Positions 26,001-32,704 of a stretch of 64,000 nt of DNA are shown piece by piece. The notes under the pieces are model-generated. The model was given only the letters and a program-made list of their open reading frames with translations, searched no databases and was not told the DNA's origin. The translations under genes were made by a program, and so were the position numbers. How positions within the stretch are numbered: the stretch's first letter is position 1; each line of letters starts with the position of its first letter. The stretch is taken from the NCBI GenBank assembly GCA_014529385.2, contig CM043964.1, positions 132,039,420 to 132,103,419 on the forward strand. Reading direction: 5' to 3'. The DNA comes from Adiantum capillus-veneris (taxonomy: Eukaryota; Streptophyta; Polypodiopsida; Polypodiales; Pteridaceae).

Positions 26001-29000
26001 GTTGAAACTTATGTTTTCCTGAAGGGCAAGGATTGCACCACGGAGGCAATAAGCTGTATTGGCTTTAGAAGAGACTCCCATCCTTGCCACTTGTGTTGGA
26101 TGTACACAGACAAAGGCTTCTGAGAACTAAAGTCTGTTAATCATGATGCAGGTGTTTAGTGTGCTGTTATGTGTAGCCAGCTATTTAGGTCATCCTCAGT
26201 CATTGTGCTGTACTGTACATAATAGTTGCAGCAAGTTGGAGGTGTTTTATACTCAGTATTGCAGTGTACCTGGTTTTTGGAGGGGTCTCACGAGGCATAT
26301 GAACTTAGCAGCCTTCAGCATGGCTGATGTAGAGAGAGTTTTTGTTCTTCTGCAGACTCGCTTGATTGTGGCGTTCGTATTTTCACAGACAAATCTTTGT
26401 GTCTTTTTTCTTTTTCCTTGGGCCGGAAAGTTCAGCGCGATTCGTCCCTTTAGTTTGAGGATTGTGTTCAGAGAAACTGCTATGTTGTTTGGTGATAGGT
26501 AGTGAGGTACTCCCCCAGCCACCTGGGCACCTTCCCATGGGCCCAAGTAGCAGTTGGGCCTGTATTACAGGCATGTCGCTGCCCCGTTTATTCTATCTTT
26601 TACTTTGGGTACAATCTGTTTGGTTGCGCTTGGAACTCTGTTATGAAGTGGACCCACTTTATTTGTGAGTAGCTACATATAGATAGAGAGTGACTGTTTT
26701 TTTGAGTTTCAATTTTGTTTTTTGAACTCCCTCCCAGCATATTTTAATGAGACAAATGACAGGAACTGTATTTACATTCTATCAGGTTGTCAATGGTGGG
26801 GAGGATAGCTCAACAAAGAGTACAGAGAAACGGGCTACTGGTAGGAATGCTGTTGAAGGGGACCAGTATCGAGGAGGCAAGAGCCATGTAACTGTAGGAG
26901 AGGCACAACGATGCATGTCTTTATATTTTGCTCTTTGCACCAAGGTACTGCTCTCAATGGCAGCTCAAACACTTGTCTCAGCATTTATCACAGGCCAAAT
27001 TTAACTCAAGACATCTTTTGTGTGCAGAAAGTGCCACTTCTGCGACAACTTTTTGATGTATATGAACATGCACCAAAAGCAGTGAGGCAGGTGTGTAGAG
27101 CTTGTCTAATGCTTTGGTAGTTCTGAAAACGTGCACTTCTATTAGCAGCCCTTACTTTGCTTATCTAGTAGATAGTAAGTCTACCCTTGTCAAAATTTAG
27201 CTATAATAAATGTTTACGCCCATTATTTATCCACACGCTTGCATGACCTTGTTGGTCAGGTGCTTCTTTCTCAAGACTTTCCTATGGTGTAGTTGCATGA
27301 GAAGCATGTTTTCATGCCCTCTAGTGTAAGTCCAGGAGTTTTACTATGCATTGTTTCAACACTTCTTGTATCCATTGTGCATATGCATTTGCAAGACATG
27401 ATGCATCCTTCTGAATTCCGGTGTTTTAAAGTTTATAAAAAGACTGAATTGTCTTCCTGGGAAAAGTCTGAGCTTTGTGTAGGTTGTTTCCAGGCTATAG
27501 ATCACGCTGCAATCAGAATCAGGCACGTACTGTACAATGTTGGAGCAAAGTTTTTGGGTTGTTACATATTAGGGTTTTTGTTTGTGGCAGGCAGCTCATA
27601 GGAATATGCCAGTTCTTGTTCGAACAATAGGTTCAACTTCATCAGATCTTTTGCAGCTGCTATCAGATCCTCCTCTTGGGAGCAAGAATCTTCTTCTCCT
27701 GGTGGACATCCTTTCCCTGATTGATTGTTTCTTTATTGCTTTGGATATGTCAGGCTTGCGGCCACAGGCTATTTCTGTGTTGCTTAAATGCCAATATCTG
27801 TGGTTTCAGGTTTTACACTTGGTCACAGACGCAGATGCACCTTCACCTGCATTGATTGCCATAGTCAAGAAATTATATGAATCCAAAATAAAGGTAAACT
27901 TGGACTTGATTACCTTACATTAAGCTGTCATTATTGAGGACATTGAACAATGACATCAATATATCATCGTTGAGTACATGCAAAAATCTGAGCCAAGAAC
28001 CCTACAACAAAATGAGGTGTACTAGTAAGTATTAGGGCTTCACTTGATATATGGGCATGGTCTCCCAGTTCCCTACAAGACCACTAGATAATTGACCGAA
28101 GAAAGAAACCCAAATCGCAAGACGTAAAATACTAAAGACTTTTCTCAGATTAAGGAGTTGATGGATGAGGAACAGTTAGGGGCATGAGGATTTTTTCAAA
28201 GCCATCTTGATCATGACACAATCTCAGTCGACATGTTTATTTTTCTGGTCTTTCCAACACTTAAAGCTGTAAAATGTGTTCCAAAACTCAAGATGGAAAT
28301 TGCGTTTGAAGCAGGATGCAAGACTTCTCACTCCAATTTTATCGTCTCTGTCAAAAGCAGAGGTAAGAAGGTTTCATCGTGTGATAAATGGTCGTCATAT
28401 TTAGTTAAGGCTAAATTATGCTGGGCTAAAATTTGTATTTTCTGATAATGACATCAAGGTTCTTCCTATATTTCCCCACCTGGTTGCACTCCCATCTGAG
28501 GACTTTAAAGCTGCATTGGACAGAATTCTCCAGGTCTTTTCTCATTTGAGAGAGCGCGTATTTTTACTTGGAGTATTTTACATTGGATTCACTTCCTTTA
28601 TTTGTGTATATCCAGGGTTCAATTCACACTGGGCCTGCCTTGACGCCAGCAGAAGTGCTCGTTGCAATTCATGCAATTGACCCTGACCGCGATCAGATCC
28701 CTTTGGCTATGGTACATGCACATTTCTGTAGGGTGTTAACATAGCTGTAGCTGTGTACATGCTTGTGAGGGCACACATTCCAGAGCAGCGAATGCCGCAT
28801 CTTCAATGCCTGGTTGTGAGTGGATGATGCTGATGGTGCTCCTCTTCTTGGGCCTTTGATTTAAAGCATTGTAGATAATCGCCTTTCTGGTTCATAAAAT
28901 CACAACTACAAAGATTCTTAGGGTTAGCAATAACATATTTAAGCTGGCAAGACCGAAGCTTTGAAAGGAGAATGTTTTTCCCATGCTGTGTCTAAACAAA

Positions 29001-30236
29001 ACTGTGACCATGCGATTTTTTTTTCCTTTCCCAGATACTTTGGTTTTGCCAGGCTTCTGTTTGCGATCATATTAGCCATGCTTGTTCATTCTTCTGGCAA
29101 TTGGTCTTTTTAGAGTAGTGTATCATTGGTGTGGCTTTTTAGTTTCGTGTAGTGAGATGTCTTGGACTTGTCCAAGGTGGAGAGCTCATAATTTGACCAC
29201 GCTATCATTATGTAGGTGAAAGACGCTTGTGCAGTCTGTTTCCAGCAGCGCACGGTTTTCACGCAGCAAGTTCTAGCAAAAGTTCTTAAACAATTAGTAA
29301 GTTCTAAGATTCTTGTTCTTTGTCACTTTCAAGCAGATTGCAAGATCGTGCTATGATGGAAACACTCAATATTTGCTGAATTACATTTGGACTTATCTGT
29401 TTACAGGTGGAGCAGACACCAGTTCCTATGCTTTTCATGCGGACTGTAATTTTAGCTGTTGGTTCTTTCCGGTCATTGGTAATCTTAAATGTTTCAGGGG
29501 CATTGCTTATAGTAAGTTTGATGCAGTGGACTTTTGCACTGATAAAAGAAAATTTTGCAGGTGAGCTTTGTAATGGAGATCCTCTCTCGGCTTGTTAGCA
29601 AGCAGGTAGTAATGCATGACCAGCATATGGATAGTGTTTGACAAATGCTTGTTGTTTGAATGCATCGAGGTTCAGCATATGTCGGAACTTTGTTCTATGA
29701 CATGCCAATATTTCCGGTAAATTAATCTGAGTCTTTTCTGATCATCAGATTTGGAAGTGGCCTAATCTGTGGATAGGGTTTTTGAAGTGTGCTGACCAAA
29801 CACAGCCGCACTCGTTCCCTGTCCTGCTTCAGGTATGTTTGGGTTGTTTGTTGGGAGTAGTGCAAGGGAACTTCATCTGTTTGTGCTGATGATGCAACCC
29901 TGTATTTGCTCAAACAGCTACCAGCTGCACAATTGGAAAAAGCATTGCATAAGCATCCTAATCTAAGAGCACCCTTGATTGGCTATGCAAACAAGCAAAG
30001 CGTGCGTGCCGGCTTGCCAAAGTATGTATTAAGTTATGGACATCTTAGAAAACTTTGTTGAAGCTTGTGTGGCTTACAATTGAGTTGCTTTATTTTGCAG
30101 GCCAACGCTGGTGGTTTTGGGACTCCTGCAAGACACGTTACCTTCAGAGCCTGCCTCCTATGGTCAGGCAGTACCCGATGTTGCCTCCACCAATGTTACT
30201 GAGAGGCAAATGAGAGAATCTGCAGCAACATTGTGA
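801..30236 (+). CDS. SYMPK: Symplekin/PTA1 (plant ESP4-type), 27-exon gene
   Basis: Scaffold of the nuclear cleavage/polyadenylation machinery that links CPSF and CstF subunits during mRNA 3'-end formation. Exons read from splice sites and reading frame: 801-1018, 20316-20475, 20586-20678, 20770-20884, 20965-21127, 21194-21368, 21892-22026, 22119-22637, 22741-23451, 23535-23603, 23677-23784, 23878-24108, 24236-24283, 24382-24540, 26786-26944, 27028-27090, 27591-27701, 27810-27893, 28315-28362, 28459-28533, 28616-28711, 29216-29296, 29407-29478, 29561-29605, 29749-29832, 29918-30021, 30101-30236. They sum to 4062 nt with no internal stop, giving 1353 aa, a little shorter than the roughly 1450 aa I recall for the Arabidopsis protein. 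All phases agree across junctions. The N-terminal symplekin/PTA1 helical-repeat domain lies around residues 75-350, a low-complexity linker at 354-750, and the symplekin C-terminal domain at about 1040-1245. Identification is from remembered family resemblance, not a search. Confidence 0.92.
1094..1141 (+). repeat. GA microsatellite
   Basis: GA run preceded by a short CA run, 76 bp inside intron 1. Confidence 0.9.
1794..1872 (+). repeat. GA microsatellite, ~79 bp
   Basis: Uninterrupted GA run. The Arg-Glu open frames across it are an artefact of the repeat. The flanking 1200-1790 and 1880-2860 sequence contains nothing I recognise. Confidence 0.9.
2862..3262. repeat. Tandem duplication of a ~195-205-bp unit
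   Basis: The stretch from about 2862 (CTACTATCGGATACACCTCG) to 3056 is repeated from about 3057 to 3262. Shared blocks include TATCTTGAGCACCAGTTGCC, GACCACACTACGTCCAAGAA and CAAGCGAGAAATCA. The copies differ by scattered substitutions and small indels. No coding capacity, origin unknown. Confidence 0.8.
3276..3341 (+). repeat. GA microsatellite, ~66 bp
   Basis: GA run immediately beyond the 3' end of the minus-strand LINE, so its 3' tail abuts a microsatellite. Confidence 0.9.
3677..4876 (-). pseudogene. LINE ORF2 C-terminal domain with CCHC-like motif and PIP-box-like peptide
   Basis: 399 codons in the same frame as the RT, beyond the single TAG. It contains a cysteine/histidine cluster (RTCPLCDMEPETELHYTCRC), as seen in C-terminal domains of many LINE ORF2 proteins. 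Further on is the peptide QRRITDYF (3961-3938), which fits the PCNA-interacting consensus Q-x-x-h-x-x-a-a. The tail is Arg-rich. A second, plus-strand copy of this domain occurs at 31409-32375. Confidence 0.8.
4922..6226 (-). pseudogene. LINE ORF2 reverse transcriptase domain
   Basis: 434 codons. RT motifs in order: NYRTIMIGHTLARLYASILE, TGHAGFRRGFSTLDHILTLR, YCSFVDFRKAFDTVPR, GVKQGCPLSPTLFGMYVDEV, LLLYADDIVLVSESPEGMQ (YADD at about 5245-5234) and GLSVNLGKTKVMVF. The catalytic Asp residues are intact. A 54-nt G run on the + strand (6092-6145) inserts an in-frame polyproline tract between HEQ and AIFSTET near the start. A single in-frame TAG at 4924-4922 separates this from the C-terminal domain. 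Confidence 0.9.
6092..6145 (+). repeat. 54-nt poly-G tract inside LINE RT frame
   Basis: Uninterrupted G run on the + strand (C in the LINE sense). Its length keeps the reading frame and encodes polyproline. Such runs can form G-quadruplex/i-motif structures and are also prone to sequencing error. Confidence 0.85.
6453..7424 (-). pseudogene. LINE ORF2 AP-type endonuclease domain
   Basis: Begins right after the ORF1 stop in the same frame, with no ATG before the first conserved motif. Visible motifs are VAAWNCNGSMRL (Asn motif), IIFYSETHQAP (catalytic Glu motif), DIIILGDFNARTAHHQ (GDFNA) and STVDYVMAQPNL with DHALVSM (the C-terminal DH). One in-frame TAA at 7223-7221 interrupts it in a variable loop. 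The frame is lost near 6475, and a +1 continuation (QNSWYVEECRQTRARLQREV) carries the linker towards the RT. Confidence 0.85.
7425..7982 (-). pseudogene. LINE ORF1 RNA-binding (RRM-like) part
   Basis: 185 codons in the same frame as the upstream coiled coil. It contains HALHVRICGLKDKGNVDEEV, ALILRFPSMEAKKSFLKKRP and GIFLRDNLTLSQIAHMQEVM, the layout of L1 ORF1p: an RRM-like fold followed by a C-terminal nucleic-acid-binding domain. It ends at TGA 7427-7425, and the endonuclease frame continues in phase immediately after this TGA. Confidence 0.7.
8004..8321 (-). pseudogene. LINE ORF1 N-terminal coiled coil
   Basis: 105 codons, beginning MRKTNDKADPLENAIRKCKE and rich in Leu/Ile heptads (INILEGRVLIQESKISTLED, EEEIASLKKELAEA). 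This is consistent with the trimerising coiled coil of L1-type ORF1 proteins. A TAG at 8006-8004 separates it from the RNA-binding part, but the same frame continues directly after the stop, so the two were very likely one protein. Confidence 0.7.
8341..8704. repeat. Purine-rich low-complexity region at LINE 5' end
   Basis: A G15 run at 8341-8355 abuts the LINE 5' end. It is followed by a segment repeated around 8405-8440 and 8475-8515 (GGCCCGGGGGTGAAAA, then TAGTTACGAGAGAGAG), a GA run at 8515-8553, an A-rich AAAAATA run and a G13 run at 8671-8683. TACGCGTA-type octamers recur at 8643, 8692 and 8722. Confidence 0.7.
8998..9369. repeat. LTR-derived inverted repeat (fold-back) with GA/CT outer arms
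   Basis: The segment 9062-9155 is the reverse complement, with mismatches, of 9217-9316. Inner ends share ATTATCACTTTGCCAAGGTA/TACCTTGGCAAAGTGATAAT and outer ends share GTCGAC. A GA run (8998-9060) flanks the left arm and a CT run (9317-9369) the right arm, so the symmetry continues outward. The loop is 61 bp. The right arm matches the R/U5-like part of the LTR family found at 12298, 16901 and 18137 (CCGAAAGGGGCGCCAATCTT). Confidence 0.75.
9217..9456 (+). mobile_element. LTR 3' end with primer-binding site
   Basis: Contains AATAAAGAAATGCCGAAAGG (LTR poly(A)-signal/R region shared with other LTRs here), a CT run and an end ...CTATGACA, followed by TGGTATCAGAGC at 9446-9457, complementary to plant initiator Met tRNA. 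The LTR 5' part is replaced by the inverted repeat. Confidence 0.6.
9458..10120 (+). mobile_element. Decayed LTR-element internal region
   Basis: Sequence downstream of the primer-binding site with short Lys/Glu-rich open frames, as expected of a ruined gag. No domain is recognisable. It is assigned only because of its position after the primer site. Confidence 0.3.
10313..10805 (+). mobile_element. Diverged LTR fragment of the same family
   Basis: Shares, with the 12298 LTR, the blocks GAGGGGC, CTAACGTGGCAGATTGTATG, TTTTGAGGCTCTGCTTTT and GAGCATCTGGACGTAGAGTC in the same order. The matching R/U5-like part (AAATACCGAAAGGGGCGCC) appears only at about 12053-12110, suggesting ~1.2 kb of unrelated sequence (10806-12045) was inserted. 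I see no features in that insert. Confidence 0.45.
12298..12826 (+). mobile_element. LTR (5') of a Ty3/gypsy-like element
   Basis: Runs from TGTCACAAATTGATGACGTG to ...AAGTTTGTTACA, i.e. TG...CA ends. It contains AATAAATACCGAAAGGGGCG and is followed one base later by TGGTATCAGAGC (12828-12839), the initiator Met tRNA primer site. The element body after it is mostly deleted. Confidence 0.7.
12828..12839 (+). promoter_or_regulatory. Primer-binding site (tRNA-iMet)
   Basis: TGGTATCAGAGC immediately downstream of the 12298-12826 LTR, the classical plant retrotransposon minus-strand primer site. Confidence 0.8.
12912..13439 (+). pseudogene. Ty3/gypsy RNase H remnant
   Basis: Frame with TLKEKLTTGPALTLLDLQKS, FEVYCDACGRSVGAVLMQES, EKELLAVIHALTQWRHYLLG, DHQSLCYFLS and, after a TAG, KQLSEKQMRWANILSQFHFQ and HKNLVADALSRKP. 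This is the RNase H of Ty3/gypsy pol, with the catalytic Asp/Glu positions visible. Stops at about 12931 and 13224 and the loss of gag, protease and RT (it starts ~70 bp after the primer site) make it an internal-deletion derivative. Confidence 0.85.
13582..14043 (+). repeat. 5' LTR of the AGGAT-flanked element
   Basis: 462 bp, containing a CT run (13925-13970) and a 49-nt C run (13976-14024) near its end. TATTTATGG near 13810 is a possible promoter element. Confidence 0.85.
14044..15890 (+). other. Non-coding interior of the AGGAT-flanked element
   Basis: Contains recurring related blocks, for example ACACCATCCGGTGGTGGT at about 14829 and 15320. Variants of GCAGACTGTTTAGTCTGGCT recur at about 15215, 15270 and 15387. 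Open frames are short and show no retroviral domain. The repeats look like ruined tandem duplications. Confidence 0.6.
15891..16268 (+). repeat. 3' LTR of the AGGAT-flanked element
   Basis: 378 bp, matching the 5' LTR along its length except that the CT run is much shorter (about 16236-16254) and the C run is absent. Preceded by a polypurine tract at about 15879-15890. Confidence 0.85.
16901..18723 (+). mobile_element. Short non-autonomous LTR element (TRIM/LARD-like)
   Basis: Two closely similar LTRs, 16901-17469 and 18137-18723, both starting TGTCACAAACTGCTGAC and sharing the CCGAAAGGGG(C/T)GCCAAGGTTT block. The 3' LTR is preceded by a polypurine tract (AAGAAGGGGAGA, 18125-18136). The interior is ~670 bp with no coding domain. 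The 3' boundary is uncertain, and only a 4-bp flank match (CAAG) can be proposed as a target duplication. It is related to but distinct from the 12298 LTR. Confidence 0.72.
17590..18015 (+). repeat. Two internal tandem repeats in the short LTR element
   Basis: A ~69-bp unit (CCCGGACCTT...AGGTTATGCGGGAGGAGTG) is duplicated at about 17612-17702, with a third partial match near 17480-17515. A ~36-bp unit (CGAAAGGAGAAGCTAACTCC) is present three times at about 17913-18005. Tandem repeats in the body are typical of non-autonomous LTR elements. Confidence 0.7.
18724..20315 (+). other. Remainder of intron 1, no recognisable feature
   Basis: AT-richer sequence with no credible open frame, LTR end or transposase. 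It ends in the acceptor TCTGCTGGGTATAG before exon 2. Confidence 0.5.
20316..22026 (+). CDS. SYMPK: Symplekin exons 2-7 (N-terminal PTA1 domain)
   Basis: Six exons: 20316-20475, 20586-20678, 20770-20884, 20965-21127, 21194-21368 and 21892-22026. Exon 2 starts IIEEIGLKHLDYIASMVPIL and exon 4 contains LLFTPDPNKPAVSPLQ. Exon 5 contains GFNISWIVGGHPVLD, and exon 6 contains LATIAKRRPAMYG. These are the recognisable stations of the symplekin/PTA1 N-terminal domain, which in other eukaryotes folds as HEAT-like repeats and binds the Ssu72 phosphatase. Exon 7 (WRERLAGALKAINAGDLAEA) closes the domain. All introns here are GT-AG, most of them about 70-110 bp. The longest intron, before exon 7, is 523 bp and holds nothing else recognisable. 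Confidence 0.9.
22119..23451 (+). CDS. SYMPK: Symplekin exons 8-9 (disordered linker)
   Basis: Exon 8 (22119-22637, 173 codons) and exon 9 (22741-23451, 237 codons) are the two largest exons. They encode a basic patch (DYKRPL, AKRLRV) that could act as a nuclear signal, a conserved helical stretch (LTPLQQMIAMIGALVAKGER), and Pro/Ala/Ser/Thr-rich linker. A DPRR repeat spans the exon 8/9 junction (RRDPRR, then DPRRMDPRRV), a feature I associate with plant symplekins. Exon 9 ends with structured sequence (DRQLALWKVLLLRILERY) and a GC donor instead of GT. Confidence 0.88.
23452..23534 (+). other. Intron 9 with GC-AG splice sites
   Basis: Donor CAG|GCAAGT at 23452 and acceptor CTGTAG at 23534. 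Joining in phase gives LCRLVSQ-SMGDDEAV, in keeping with the family. A GT donor nearby (GCAA|GTTTT) would break the frame. Confidence 0.75.
23535..24540 (+). CDS. SYMPK: Symplekin exons 10-14 (central helical region)
   Basis: Exons 23535-23603, 23677-23784, 23878-24108, 24236-24283 and 24382-24540, all in phase 0. They encode HELAMHMLYQLCTEKMYGE, DKSLSRLLSEAPVIPNGALK, LSAIWILILLRPPIRVDCLE, CAVHELDEVRTKAIRLVANK and LYPLTYVSQRIEEFAISMLH. This follows the order of the central part of plant symplekin. The 48-nt exon 13 is too short to stand out alone but is required to keep the conserved VRTKAIRL/VANKLY join. Confidence 0.88.
24541..26785 (+). other. Symplekin intron 14 (2.2 kb)
   Basis: No coding exon or domain seen. 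An imperfect tandem duplication of ~58 bp lies at about 25840-25925 (GTGTCGGAGTTTGGG.../GTGTTGGAGTCTGGCC...). Otherwise unremarkable. Confidence 0.55.
26786..30236 (+). CDS. SYMPK: Symplekin exons 15-27 (C-terminal domain)
   Basis: Thirteen small exons after the 2245-bp intron 14. Landmarks in order: EAQRCMSLYFALCTK, KVPLLRQLFDVYEHAPKAVR, AAHRNMPVLVRTIGSTSSDL, DAPSPALIAIVKKLYESKIK, DARLLTPILSSLSKAE (the 48-nt exon 28315-28362), VLPIFPHLVALPSEDF, HTGPALTPAEVLVAIHAIDP, QQRTVFTQQVLAKVLKQL, TPVPMLFMRTVILAV, VSFVMEILSRLVSKQ, IWKWPNLWIGFLKCADQTQP. This is the symplekin C-terminal family domain. The last exon ends at TGA 30234-30236 after a short non-conserved tail. The acceptor of the 28459 exon has a weak pyrimidine tract but is required by the frame. 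Confidence 0.9.
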
Positions 30237-30720
30237 GGTCGTTTACTTGCAGTCCCAGTTTCGATTTCGGTGTGTCGTGTCCATTTCGGAAAGGCAGGTT
30301 GAGCTTTTGAAGTCTGAGGCACTGAAGAGAGTACCTCGAAGGACGGTATTTACTAGATTCCGTGCTCATGGACGGCGAGAGTTGTCGGAGGGCATTGCAG
30401 CTCTGCTTGTAATGCCTTTGTTCCTGCACTGTCTCAGCTGTCAACTCGTTTCCTGTGAGGAGTCATTCTTTGCGGTATGAATGCCCGAAGGCCTCTGATC
30501 TGCCTCCAAATATAGCAAGAGTGCGTGGTCGAAATTCTGCTTTACACCCATTCCCCTTTGTCAATCATGTCGCATATTGCCCTCCCTCTTTAGGGTGTGG
30601 AGCAACCTGTAACAGTTTTGTAATTTTACATTCTGTATTATAGTCGTCTGCAGCAAGGTATTTTTTACTAGTCAGCCGTAGTGAATGTTTGAACTTTGCC
30701 ATTGTTTGCAGCTTTGAGAA
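30237..30720 (+). terminator. Symplekin 3' UTR and likely poly(A) region
   Basis: Sequence following the TGA at 30236. No canonical AATAAA is seen. TG-rich and TTGTAA-type plant near-upstream elements occur around 30610-30640 (CTGTAACAGTTTTGTAATTT), followed by CTGTATTATAG, a plausible cleavage area. The exact end cannot be fixed from sequence. Confidence 0.3.
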
Positions 30721-31359
30721 CTCAAAAGACAAGATAAATCCTATAGTCTGTGGCCCCCATTAGGGCTGACGAAGCCAATTTGTCATTTAAACATATGTTA
30801 GCTCACCTTCACAATGAGTTTCCAAATAGAAAGTCATTTGGTGGTGTGGATTTGTAGTGGAAGTTACTTTAGTCATTTGGTATTGCTGTCCGAAATTGCT
30901 GCGTTCTATCACTATTTTTAGCGAGTTCCAATATTTTGGATGCTTTCACAATGAACTGAATGGAATGTCCTGACAGCTTCATGCCATGTGATGAAGACAT
31001 TTCTACTCTTTAATGTGATGCAATGCAGCAATTCCCTAAAACTCTGAATGAGATTTTGGCTAAAGAAGTTTTCAATATAATAGTCCTACACAATCATTGA
31101 GGTCCTATACTGACAAGCATACAAGTCTGTTATTTTATGGTAATAAGAGTAAACAAAAACACAATAAAACTCAAAAATACATCGAGAGTACCAGAGACTT
31201 TTGAAGCTATCAACAAAGCTACCATAAAGCATAGTCATGTGACCCAGGAAAAAGTGATCTTGTTTATTATCTCTTTTTCTTTTTTCATTGGGATGCAGAA
31301 GTGCATGGGCGAATGCAGCTGGCTTCATTTGAGGAGTCTTATATTGATTTACTGGAATT

Positions 31360-31363
<4 letters not shown>
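30721..31363. other. Intergenic sequence, nothing recognised
   Basis: Between the symplekin 3' UTR and the second LINE copy. No supported gene. Confidence 0.5.

Positions 31364-31408
<45 letters not shown>
31364..31408 (+). repeat. CT microsatellite at the 5' edge of LINE copy 2
   Basis: CT run ending exactly where homology to the intron-1 LINE begins. Confidence 0.85.
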
Positions 31409-31411
<3 letters not shown>

Positions 31412-32375
31412 CTTCATTGGACCATCATGGGAGGATAGGTCGCATTGATGGATGGGGGGACATGGACAAGCCACTAGTCTCTATGATCTCACGGCTCATT
31501 TGAGCCAAGGCTTCAGTACCACGTGCCATTATACGAGTAGAGCTAGTTGCCCCCCCGCTAGTGGTTGAGGCGCTCACCAGCTCTGTCTCCTTCATACACC
31601 GCATTTGGGAACTTCCACGAAACAGATATGCCCGCCTTGCACTTGAGTCCTCTCGACAGTTAGCCATGCAAGGAGATACCACATGTTGGTATGGGGAGAT
31701 GACATCATGGTTTCAGGTGCATGGGTTTAGTATAGATACATTGCCCCCCTTACAGTACTCACTGGATGCACCCTCTTTGACTCTCACACAGTCCGAGATC
31801 ACCAGGCTCATCTGCCAGGACCTGACTCAGCTAGACATTAGGAGGACATGGATGCAGCCAGCACAAGAGTTGGGCACGAAGATGGCTTTCTACAGAGAGC
31901 ATCTTCTCCAGCTTACGGAGGATGGTTTTGTGATGAGACCTAGATACATGGACACCCACTTGTCTCATGGGATACGGTGTGCTATTGGCCAGCTACGCAC
32001 ATCTTCACACCAGTTGCGGATCGAGACTGGGAGATACAACAGAGTACTAGTAGAGGCCAGGACATGCCTCCTATGTGACTTGGAGCCTGAGATAGAGTTG
32101 CACTACACATGTCACTGCCCCATCTACTACGAGATACGCGGCCGCTTTCACTGCTTGTTTAGAGAGGGCTTCGGACCACTCTCCAGAGTCATGCGGTACG
32201 AGGATCAAAGATGCTTGGGTCTGTTTTTGCTCGAACTGCGCAAACACAAAGAGAGCCTCATGAGAGGAGAGGCCAGCCAGTCTTAGAGACGGATCACAGA
32301 CTTCTTTAGAGTAGACCCTGGACACTCGGAGGAGCTACTATCACAGGAGAGCTCGCCGCCTCACACTGGAGGCAC
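31409..32375 (+). mobile_element. Truncated second copy of the LINE (ORF2 C-terminal domain)
   Basis: The + strand encodes the same protein as 4876-3677 on the minus strand, e.g. IWELPRNRYARLALESSRQL, GDTTCWYGEMTSWFQVHGFS, FVMRPRYMDTHLSHGIRCAI, RTCLLCDLEPEIELHYTCHC. The longest open stretch is 31561-32286. A TGA at about 31500 (Arg in copy 1) and a TAG at 32284-32286 (Gln in copy 1) interrupt it. Homology stops near 32375, short of the copy-1 C-terminus and 3' tail, so the copy is truncated at both ends. Confidence 0.88.
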
Positions 32376-32636
32376 ACCACACTCCCGCACGGCTCCCGGC
32401 CTCTGTTGGACGCCATGCAATCGCATGGATTCCTGGGAATGGTCATCAAGGGACCATTCTCTATGCCATAAATGGCCAAAGAGCAAACCATGGTGTTTTT
32501 TTCTTAGGGGTAAAACCTAGAAGGATTATTGCATTTTGTTCTTCACAAGTTATGTGTCACCATCTTTTATTGAAGGAGGTGGTATTAGTGATGGCATATT
32601 ACTGATTCCCTGGCTTATTCTCGTCCCCAAAGAGTT

Positions 32637-32704
32637 GATCTAACGGTATAGTTGTGGGCTCTCAACCTATGGGTTGTGGGTTCAAATCCCCCGTTGGGTC
32701 ACCA
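32637..32704 (+). repeat. tRNA-like (SINE-type) sequence
   Basis: Contains a B-box-like GGTTCAAATCCC, an 8-bp pairing GATCTAAC/GTTGGGTC (with G-U pairs) in acceptor-stem position, and a following ACCA. D and anticodon arms do not fold well, so a working tRNA gene is unlikely. A pol III-derived SINE head or tRNA relic is more likely. A related stretch (CTCTCAACCTTTAGATTGTGGGTT) lies at about 37480-37510. Confidence 0.4.
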
